From contig JAJJLU010003585.1 in the NCBI GenBank assembly GCA_023807065.1, positions 1-48,914 of the forward strand: a stretch of 48,914 nt of DNA, read 5' to 3'. The stretch is from Isotricha intestinalis. Taxonomy: Eukaryota; Ciliophora; Litostomatea; Vestibuliferida; Isotrichidae. The stretch's first letter is position 1; the number at the start of each line of letters is the position of its first letter. The notes under the pieces are model-generated. The model was given only the letters and a program-made list of their open reading frames with translations, searched no databases and was not told the origin of the DNA. This document shows positions 1-7,814 of this stretch, in pieces. Made by a program: the position numbers and the translations under genes.

Positions 1-18
1 CCCAATCCCCATCCCCAT
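1..18. repeat. Telomere-like C-rich tip
   Basis: The first bases read CCCAAT, CCCCAT, CCCCAT and then pass directly into AT-rich DNA. This is by far the most C-rich spot in the window and lies exactly at its edge. Ciliate macronuclear chromosomes end in C-rich repeats on the 5' strand (C4A2, C4A4 and variants are known). A variable C3-4 A1-2 T unit fits that pattern. Only three units are present, so this could also be chance or a trimmed telomere. The right edge of the window shows no counterpart. Confidence 0.45.
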
Positions 19-110
19 ATAAAGAATATTTAATTATAAAAATAATCTCTTAATAAATTTCTTATTAATTTTTTATATATTTGTTTTTTATTTATTATTA
101 ATCAAAATTA

Positions 111-206
111 GGAAAATTTACCGGAAAACCAGAAATTCTACAGGAAAACCAGAAATTCTCCTCGAAAACCGGAAAATTGATAGGAAAACTGGAAAACCGG
201 AAACGG
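111..206. repeat. Degenerate GGAAAACC repeat near the end
   Basis: The motif GGAAAACC, or a close variant, recurs at about 111, 123, 143, 164, 171, 183, 191 and 199. Two nearly identical units of about 20 nt start at 123 and 143 and carry the shared tail AGAAATTCT. It lies about 100 bases inside the telomere-like tip and well upstream of the first gene, so a subtelomeric repeat is a natural reading. No protein reading is apparent. Confidence 0.6.
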
Positions 207-503
207 GTTTATCTTCTGTTGAATTTTTGTTATTAATTATATTATAAACAAAACAAAAAACATAGCAAATATTAAAAAATATTAAAGTATTATAATATTA
301 TTTTAATTTTTAATAGTATAAATTATTTTTTGATTATATTTAAACTTAAAGAAGTAAAAATTATAAATTATAAATTATCTTTTGAAATTGAAATTATATT
401 ATAAGTAAAAATATAATATAATTAATCTTTAATATGTTATAATTTCATATTTCAAAAAATATATATTAAAAAATTATAGTATTAAAATAATTTAAAAATA
501 ATA
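207..503. other. AT-rich leader before the first gene
   Basis: This stretch is almost pure A and T, with short A and T runs and no convincing open frame or RNA gene. It presumably contains the promoter and 5' leader of the annexin gene that starts at 504. No specific element can be named. Confidence 0.5.
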
Positions 504-1409
504 ATGACAGATATTGATACATTTAAAACTACTTTAAATAATTTTTCAAATGATGAAGATTCATTCATAAAACTAGCTACAAATTATTCATGTTCTCAAA
601 GATTACAATTAATAAAAGAGTATCAAGAAAAATTTAATATAAACATCTTAGATGATATAAAAAAAATTTTAGTAGAAAAATATAATGATTTAATGACAGC
701 ATTATTTACAGAACCTGCTGAGTTTGATGCTGAATGTTTAAAAGATTCAATAAAAGAAAATGAAAAAGATATAGATACAATTCTAGAAATTATAACAAAT
801 AAACCTAATTGGCTTATTAAAAAAATAAAAAAAAAATTCAAAGCAAAATATTCTGAGGATTTTGAAGATATAATAAAAAAAAGTTTTGATGAAATAATAC
901 AAAACTTTTTATTACTTTTAATAAATCCTGAAAAAGACGATAAAAAAGAATTTAATATTGAAGAAAGTAAATCTCAAGCAAAAGAATTATTTGAAGCAAA
1001 GGATGATAATATTATTCAAATATTTAATAAAATAATTAAAACTTCTTCACCTAAAGAATTATCTATTATTGTAAGAGAATATTATAAACTCTCAAATAAA
1101 ACAATTTTAGATTTTATAAATGAAAATATTCCAAAGGAAATTATTAATTATGTTCATTCTGTAATATTTTTAAATATTTCTCCTTCAGAATATTTTGCAA
1201 AAAAAATAAATTCAATTATTCAACAATTAAATGAACCTAATAAAATGAAAATTTTTATTAGAATTTTAGTTAATAGAGCTGAACTTGATTTAAAAGAAAT
1301 AAAAGAATATTATACTATATTATTCAAAAAAAACTTAAGTGATGATATTAAAGAAAATATTCTGGGAGATTATCAACTTGCATTAATTGAATTATGCTCT
1401 CATTCATAA
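504..1409 (+). CDS. Annexin-like protein, four repeats, calcium loops lost
   Basis: The 301-aa product has the length and four-repeat plan of the annexin core, with repeats at about residues 10-75, 80-145, 160-230 and 240-300. Diagnostic stretches include QRLQLIKEYQEKFN in repeat 1, TEPAEFDAECLKDSIK between repeats 1 and 2, and VNRAELDLKEIKEYYT followed by LSDDIKENILGDYQLAL in repeat 4. Annexins bind acidic phospholipid membranes, normally through the Ca2+ loop GxGT[D/E] with a downstream acidic cap. No repeat here has that loop: repeat 1 reads NFSNDEDSF and repeat 2 IKENEKDID. Membrane binding, if any, is probably Ca2+-independent or uses other residues. There is no signal peptide. It is the gene closest to the possible chromosome end. 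The family call is firm; the function is inferred. Confidence 0.85.
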   Translation: MTDIDTFKTTLNNFSNDEDSFIKLATNYSCSQRLQLIKEYQEKFNINILDDIKKILVEKYNDLMTALFTEPAEFDAECLKDSIKENEKDIDTILEIITNKPNWLIKKIKKKFKAKYSEDFEDIIKKSFDEIIQNFLLLLINPEKDDKKEFNIEESKSQAKELFEAKDDNIIQIFNKIIKTSSPKELSIIVREYYKLSNKTILDFINENIPKEIINYVHSVIFLNISPSEYFAKKINSIIQQLNEPNKMKIFIRILVNRAELDLKEIKEYYTILFKKNLSDDIKENILGDYQLALIELCSHS

Positions 1410-1678
1410 ATTTTTAAATAATGTAAAAATTTCTATTAATTTTAAATAAAATAAAAAAGAATTAGGTATTATATTTTTTAAATAAAAAGTCTTTAACTTT
1501 AAAAATCTTTATTTTACTTTTTATTGAATAAAAATATTCAAATATTAAAAAATAATTGATAATATTCATTTCCATAAAAATCATAAAAACGATTAAATTT
1601 TAAAATTTCAAGAAAAATACATATAAAATTCTTCACATATACACAACATAAATATTTAATTTATTTATATTATTATTT

Positions 1679-3295
1679 TTAATCAACAGGAATTAAATTT
1701 AAATCATTCATTAAATCAATATTTAAAAGAGGGCTTTGACTACCACCAATATGCTTAGTAATTCCAATAGAAACATTAGTACAAGGAATAATTCCATAAA
1801 AATTTCCATTAGTAGCATCTAAAGGAATCCATTTATTTTTTATTTTTGCAAGAGTAAAAGCATGACCAGTTGAAATATGTTTATTTTCTTCATAATAATG
1901 ACTTACTACATGAAGTGCTGGAATTCCTATTGACATTAATAATGCATTATATAATTTTGTAAAATGAACACAAACTCCCTTTTTATTTTTTAATATTTCT
2001 TCTATTGATATTTTCATTGAAGAATATGATTTATCATATTTTATGTTTTTATTAACCCAATTACCTATTTTTACATATTTTGGTTTTTTATTTTCATCTT
2101 TTTTTAATATTTCTTCTGTTAACCCTTTATATTTTTCCCATTCTTTTAAATTAATATCTTTTATAAAATAATCTCCATTCCATTCATTTGTGATATTATT
2201 TTCTATTAGATAATTTAATTTAATAAAAGCTTTTTTATTTCCTCTTCCTATAGGAAAATTTATAATAAATCTTCCATTCAGATATATTATATTATGATTA
2301 TTTATAGCAAAAGCTCTACTTGATGATAATGAAAATTTTAATATTTTACTATTTTGACCTAAAAAAAATGCAAAAAGTGAAATTGAACTGCCTATATTTA
2401 TTAAATTAAATTGTTTTTCCATTTTAAATTCCCATTTTGTTTTTTTTAAAGTTGCATAAGCAGTATCACTTAATCCTCCTTTTGGAATTAAACCTTCCCA
2501 AAAATAATAACCATAATTACTTTTTAAAAGATTTCCTTTTGAAAATTTATAAATGATATAAGGTTCTTTTATATAAACTTTTATTTTTCCATAAATATTA
2601 TCTACATTTTCATAAACTCCTAAAGATATATTTTCATAAAAAATATATTTAAATATTTTTGTTATTTTAATTTGAGTATATTTTATTTTAATGTCTATTT
2701 CTTCTTCATTTTTCAGAAGGAAATGAATTACTAATTTTTTATCATTATATGAATAAGAAATATTTTTATTACTAATCACTTGATCAATTATTGAATACCC
2801 TGGAATTTGATATTTATATTGTTTAAAATATTGTATGGGATTTAAATTAATTGCTTTTAAGGTAAAATCAATTTCAACTTCTTTTTTATTATTATATAAA
2901 TAATAAGTTTTTAAAATTCTTGTAATTAATAATTTCTCTTTTTCATTATTTTTATGGAATGAAATTCCATTATTAATTTCTTTTTTCTTTTCATCTTCAT
3001 CAAATTCTTCTTTTATTAAGTAATCATCAAAGAAATTTAAATTTAAGAATTTTGGTTTTTCTTCATTCTCAATATCTTCATTTTTTTCTTCTTCATTGAT
3101 ATAAAAACAAAAATTAGTTGTATTGTTTAAATCATAATTATCAATATTATCTTCATCTGAATCTTCATTATAATAATCAAAAAATGGAAAATCATAGTAA
3201 TAAATATTATCAAAATCATTTAAATTTTTATTTTTGTATTTTGTTTTTTTATTTACTTTTTCTTTATTTTGTATTTCATTTTTATTTATCTCCAT
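1679..3295 (-). CDS. Transglutaminase-like (papain-fold) protein
   Basis: The 538-aa protein has a C-terminal transglutaminase-like domain at about residues 410-510. The triad is visible: Cys442 in KKGVCVHFTKLYNALL, His478 in STGHAFTLAK and Asp493 in KWIPLDATNG. The Cys stretch, with the following helix and GIPA, is the classic transglut_core signature. Family members include cross-linking enzymes, proteases and peptide N-glycanase-type amidases, so the substrate cannot be told. Residues 1-110 are highly charged and rich in Asp, Glu, Asn and Tyr, and look disordered. The middle (about 120-400) has beta-rich character but no domain I recognise. There is no signal peptide or membrane segment, so it is probably cytosolic. 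It is divergent from the DUF2804 gene, with 228 bases between the two starts. Confidence 0.75.
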   Translation of the reverse strand: MEINKNEIQNKEKVNKKTKYKNKNLNDFDNIYYYDFPFFDYYNEDSDEDNIDNYDLNNTTNFCFYINEEEKNEDIENEEKPKFLNLNFFDDYLIKEEFDEDEKKKEINNGISFHKNNEKEKLLITRILKTYYLYNNKKEVEIDFTLKAINLNPIQYFKQYKYQIPGYSIIDQVISNKNISYSYNDKKLVIHFLLKNEEEIDIKIKYTQIKITKIFKYIFYENISLGVYENVDNIYGKIKVYIKEPYIIYKFSKGNLLKSNYGYYFWEGLIPKGGLSDTAYATLKKTKWEFKMEKQFNLINIGSSISLFAFFLGQNSKILKFSLSSSRAFAINNHNIIYLNGRFIINFPIGRGNKKAFIKLNYLIENNITNEWNGDYFIKDINLKEWEKYKGLTEEILKKDENKKPKYVKIGNWVNKNIKYDKSYSSMKISIEEILKNKKGVCVHFTKLYNALLMSIGIPALHVVSHYYEENKHISTGHAFTLAKIKNKWIPLDATNGNFYGIIPCTNVSIGITKHIGGSQSPLLNIDLMNDLNLIPVD

Positions 3296-3523
3296 TCTAA
3301 AAAGTTAATAAATTATTAATTATCATTTATATTTTTTTCATAATATTTTCAATTTATATGTTAAATCTATATTTCACATTTGGAATATTTTTTTATTTTT
3401 TACGCTGTGTTTAAATTTGTAATTCTATTGTATTTCTTAATAATAATAATATTTTCTGAGTATTTTCTTGAAAAATATTAATAATTAATTTCCCATTTAT
3501 TTTTTCCCAAAAAAAATAAAAAA
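3296..3523. promoter_or_regulatory. Shared divergent promoter region
   Basis: The starts of the minus-strand transglutaminase-like gene and the plus-strand DUF2804 gene are only 228 bases apart, so both promoters and leaders must lie here. The sequence is AT-rich, with one slightly GC-richer patch around 3400. No named element is visible. Confidence 0.4.
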
Positions 3524-4666
3524 ATGAAATTCCTTCATATAAGTTTAATAACAATAATAATTTCCTTATTAATTTTAATATACAGTATATACCAAAATAA
3601 CAAAGAATATCCACCTAGATTTAAAACTCAACAACAAATAGAATATAAAAATAACTTAGAAAATTTACATAAAAATGGAACAGTAAATGGTGAAGGATGG
3701 TCAAGAAAAGCAATATGGAGATATAAAAGAAATTATATTAAATATTATTCAATTTTTATAAAAGAATGGGATTATTATGCAACATATATTTCAGATTTAA
3801 AATTATGGATTTGTATGACAATTAGTGATTTAGGTTATGCAGGTTTATATTCCATTAGTGTAATTGATTTAAATATTAATAAATATAATCAAATAGAAGA
3901 AATCATTCCTTTACCTTTAGGAAAAATAAATCTTCCTGAAAATTCATTAGATGACCATTTAATAAATTTCGAGGGTAAAAAATTAAAAATAACATATGAA
4001 AAAAAAACAAATAAAAGAATAATAAAAGCAAGAAGTGAGAATTTAATATTACCAAATGGTAAAAAGGGTATAGATATAATATTAGAAATGAATCAAAATG
4101 AAAAAGGAGAATCAATAAATATTCAAACAACATGGAATCATAATAGGCAATTATTTTATTTAAATGAAAAAATTAATGGATTAGAATCAAAAGGAAAATT
4201 AATAATAGAAAAAGAAGAAATAAAATTTAAAGGACCAACATTTACAGTTTTAGATTGGGGAAGAGGAGTTTGGGCTTATAAAGGAACTTGGTATTGGTCT
4301 TCTGCAACAGGAATAATAAATAATGTTAAATATGGTTTTAATTTAGGTTATGGTTTTTCTGATAGAAGTCCTGCTACTGAAAATTGTATTTTTTATAATG
4401 AAATTATTCATAAAGTTGATCAAATTATTTTTAATATTCCTAATAACATTTATCATAAATGGATTATTCAAAGTAATGATGGGAAAGTTAATTTATTTTT
4501 TTATCCTAAAGTTAATAGAATGAGTAGAATGAATTTTATTATTATTAAATCTGTTCAAGATCAAGTTTTCGGAGTTTTTGAAGGTGTCTTAAAATTAGAT
4601 GATGGTAAAGAAATTTTTGTTAAAGATTTATATGGTTTTGCTGAAAAAGTTTATAATAGATGGTAA
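3524..4666 (+). CDS. DUF2804 family protein, N-terminally membrane-anchored
   Basis: The 380-aa protein matches the DUF2804 family known mostly from bacteria. The best block is LDWGRGVWAYKGTWYWSSA at about residues 243-262, followed by NLGYGFSDRSPATENCIFY, with the DWGRGxW and GYGxxDxSxATEN motifs of that family. The biochemical role of the family is not established as far as I know; the fold is probably beta-rich and may bind a lipid or sugar, which is inference. Residues 5-22 form a hydrophobic stretch after MKFLH and act as a signal anchor or signal peptide, so the domain would face the ER lumen or outside. Codon use matches the neighbours. A bacterial-type family in a protist suggests ancient horizontal transfer, to be tested by phylogeny. 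Confidence 0.8.
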   Translation: MKFLHISLITIIISLLILIYSIYQNNKEYPPRFKTQQQIEYKNNLENLHKNGTVNGEGWSRKAIWRYKRNYIKYYSIFIKEWDYYATYISDLKLWICMTISDLGYAGLYSISVIDLNINKYNQIEEIIPLPLGKINLPENSLDDHLINFEGKKLKITYEKKTNKRIIKARSENLILPNGKKGIDIILEMNQNEKGESINIQTTWNHNRQLFYLNEKINGLESKGKLIIEKEEIKFKGPTFTVLDWGRGVWAYKGTWYWSSATGIINNVKYGFNLGYGFSDRSPATENCIFYNEIIHKVDQIIFNIPNNIYHKWIIQSNDGKVNLFFYPKVNRMSRMNFIIIKSVQDQVFGVFEGVLKLDDGKEIFVKDLYGFAEKVYNRW

Positions 4667-5748
4667 AATTGTTATATTCTTATATTTAATTTTTTATAAT
4701 TGAATTATATATTAATCTTTCAATTAAGATTGAAAGATATTTCTATTTAATATAAATGATTATAATTAAAATTTCTTTAAAATTTCGGTCAATTAATTTT
4801 CAACACCGATAAATTTTAATTGAAAGATATTTGTTTTAATAAATATTTCATTATTTTTTCAAATTGAACTTCATTAGGTTTTGAAATTAAAAAAATGTAT
4901 TTTTTGATTTTATTTAAAATAAATATAGTTAAGATTAGTCAAATTATTCATAGTTAATGAGATAACAGGCAATTTCTATATTTTATAATTTATAGTATTT
5001 CTATTGATAATTTTTTAATCTAAAATATTAAAATGAATAAATTTAATTTTGGATAGATAATAAAAAGATTTCCTGTTCTAATATTTATAAAATAATTATG
5101 ATAAGATTCAAATTACTTAACTTTCTAGGAAATTCATTTAATATAAACTAACTTTTTCATTATTAATAATTAATAAATTTATATCAATTTGAAAAAAATT
5201 CAATTTTTTATTAAAAAATTCAGATTGAATTAAAATAAAACAAAATATTTTATAAAAAAATCATAAACACACAATAAGATTTATTGTTAAACTTTCATAA
5301 TAATTGAGTTTATTAAAGATAACTAGTTTAAATGCTCTTTTTATTTTAATTTATTGACTTAAAATTTACCTACTTATTAAATATCTTTAAATATATTTAT
5401 ATTTTTTTCAAAAAATTAACAATTGCTTTTATTTTTTTTTTGTTTGAGTTTAATATTAAACAAAAGGGGAAACGTTCTTTTTATAAAATAACAAAAAATA
5501 ATTTTTTAAGGAGAAAAAAAAATTAATGTTTTACAGTAATTAGTTATATATAATTATAATTAAATGTATCAAATAAGAAAGAAATATTATTATTTGATAA
5601 GATATTGAAATGCTTATTCACTCAATTTAACAATTGAGAAGATTTTAAGTAAATTCTTTATCTTTTTCTTTCTTTAAGTTTTTCTAAGATTTTTCAACCC
5701 CAAAATTTTTAAGAATTAATTATTATTCAAAATTTAATTATAAAAATA
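4667..5748. other. Intergenic, 1.1 kb, nothing coding seen
   Basis: Very AT-rich, with no convincing frame on either strand. It contains an imperfect inverted repeat: AAAATTTCGGT at 4779-4789 faces ACCGATAAATTTT at 4805-4817. The near-copy ATTGAAAGATATTT occurs on both sides, at about 4728 and 4819. The inverted repeat could be a hairpin downstream of the DUF2804 gene, but its role is unknown. The last 200 bases presumably hold the promoter of the gene at 5749. Confidence 0.4.
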
Positions 5749-7497
5749 ATGAATGAAGATAAAGGAAAAGAAATATCAGAAAGATTAATTAAATTTAATA
5801 TTGATTATAAAGATTTTATGAATTTAATAAGGGGAACTCAAAGAAATGAAATTAATGAAAAAAATAATACCAACACCATAAATAATTCGAATATTCTGAT
5901 TTCAATGAATTCACTTTTGAATGATATTTTCTTTGTTCATAATTCAAAATATCTAAATTGTTCTATTTACGAATCAATTTTATCGTTGTCTTCATTATCA
6001 GATGATCCTTTGGATTTAGAGATTCAATTGGATTCTATAGATAAAACATTCTTTTCAAATAAAAATATTTTATTAGATAATTCCAAAGAGATAATTAAAA
6101 AAAATCCAAATAATAATATTCCGAAAAGTGATTTTATTTACACTAAAAAAGTTGGATTATATCAAAAAAATAAAATAAATCAATCTAATCAATCAAATAA
6201 TATTAGTATAATCTCGGAAAGAAAAAATTCTGAAATTGAAAATAAAACAAATGAACGAAATGATGATATTGCTTCTAATATATCAATAGATACAATTAAT
6301 TTAAATATGAATAAAAGTGATAAATATGAGGATTTAACTTTTCAAGAATATTTAAATGAAGAAATAAAACAAATTAAAAGATTTCATTCAATTCAAACTT
6401 CAAACGATGATAAAAAAAATTGTAATATCAATAAAGAAGATATTATATTAGATGATGATTTAAAAGAAATAATAAATCAATCATCTAGAAAAAGCTATAA
6501 TAGTCTTTCAATCTTAAATCCAAATTTAATAAACTTAAATATATTAAATAATAATAATTATAGAAAAAAAATAAAAACTCAAAATATAAAAAAAAGAATC
6601 AAAGATAATAATCTTATACCATATAATTCAAATTCTTCATATTTATCATATAATAATGTCAAAAAATTTAAATTTCCATCAGTGATTAATTATTCTAGTT
6701 TAAATATAATAAAAAATAAAAAGGATAAATATCTAAAAAAAAATACCTCAAAAAACCCAAATTATCATTCATTTAGAAAAGGATTAAATTTAAAAAATAA
6801 TAGGCAAGAAGATATAAATAAAAATTATACAGGTCTTAAAAAATTTACAAAGATTCAATTTTATGAAAATTACAAAAGAAACTCAACTCCATATATAATA
6901 AAACAAAAAGGTAAATTTAATAAAGATTCAAAAAAGTATTTATCAGAACAAAAAATAAATAAATCTCATTCTGAAATTTCTTATAGATCATCATCTCAAA
7001 AATCTTTAAAAAAATTTGATAATTATTTTAATAAAAAACCTAAAGTTTTAAAAACTTCAGTAACAACTACAAATTTAAGGATTTTTGATTTTAAAAAAAG
7101 AAATAATAATAATTTCAATCGTAATACTAAATCAATTGTCACTGATTCTTCAAGTAAAGAATCAATGTTTAATATTAAAATTGATATTAGAGATTTAATG
7201 AAAGATAATTATGATGAAAAATTAAAAAAGTTTCAGAAATCTAAAAGCGAAAAAAATTTAATTTTTAAAAATAACATTTTAAGTAATTTATTAAGTAATG
7301 AGAATGATGGAGTTAAAAATCTTGAAGAAGAATTTAGTAATGATATAGTTGATTATAAAAATAAAAATGAAAATAATGATTTTGATTTTAAATCAGATTC
7401 AGAAAATAATGAAATGAATAAAAAAAGTTTAGATACATTAATAATTTCTAAACAAAAAGTAGATAAAGAAGGAAATATTATTGTAGAAAAGATTTAA
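5749..7497 (+). CDS. Unrecognised Asn/Lys/Ser-rich protein
   Basis: 582 aa, with no family recognised. The N-terminus (MNEDKGKEISERLIKFNID) is a short amphipathic helical segment. The rest is dominated by Asn, Ser, Lys and Ile with many basic clusters such as YRKKIKTQNIKKRIK, and looks mostly disordered. An acidic stretch lies near the C-terminus (about 510-560), and the protein ends in a short ordered-looking tail. There is no signal peptide or membrane segment. The basic clusters could serve as nuclear targeting or nucleic-acid or microtubule contacts; none of this is specific. The unbroken 1.7-kb frame in DNA this AT-rich supports a real gene. It is flanked by a 1.1-kb spacer upstream and 317 bases downstream. 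Confidence 0.7.
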   Translation: MNEDKGKEISERLIKFNIDYKDFMNLIRGTQRNEINEKNNTNTINNSNILISMNSLLNDIFFVHNSKYLNCSIYESILSLSSLSDDPLDLEIQLDSIDKTFFSNKNILLDNSKEIIKKNPNNNIPKSDFIYTKKVGLYQKNKINQSNQSNNISIISERKNSEIENKTNERNDDIASNISIDTINLNMNKSDKYEDLTFQEYLNEEIKQIKRFHSIQTSNDDKKNCNINKEDIILDDDLKEIINQSSRKSYNSLSILNPNLINLNILNNNNYRKKIKTQNIKKRIKDNNLIPYNSNSSYLSYNNVKKFKFPSVINYSSLNIIKNKKDKYLKKNTSKNPNYHSFRKGLNLKNNRQEDINKNYTGLKKFTKIQFYENYKRNSTPYIIKQKGKFNKDSKKYLSEQKINKSHSEISYRSSSQKSLKKFDNYFNKKPKVLKTSVTTTNLRIFDFKKRNNNNFNRNTKSIVTDSSSKESMFNIKIDIRDLMKDNYDEKLKKFQKSKSEKNLIFKNNILSNLLSNENDGVKNLEEEFSNDIVDYKNKNENNDFDFKSDSENNEMNKKSLDTLIISKQKVDKEGNIIVEKI

Positions 7498-7814
7498 AAT
7501 TTTTTTTAATTTTAAATATCATTTTTTTAAATATATAAATTCTTAAAATTATAGATAAGTTTAAATATTTTAAAGTCGAAAATAAATTTATTAATAATAT
7601 ATTATAAAAGAAGGCTTACAAATGTTTTAAACAATATTTTAAATATTAAACAATAAATTTGGAATAAGTTTTCTAACAAAAAAATATTACAATATAGTTT
7701 CAATATTTCTTTCTAATATATTAAAGTAAATGAATAAAAATATTATTGTCAATAATTATTTATAATATATTTATAAAAAAAATTGTATTAAATTAAAAAA
7801 ATAAAATTAATAAA
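7498..7814. other. Intergenic, nothing identified
   Basis: 317 AT-rich bases between two plus-strand genes. No RNA gene, repeat or coding relic is visible. It must contain the 3' end of the upstream gene and the promoter of the ankyrin/nucleotidyltransferase gene. Confidence 0.4.
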
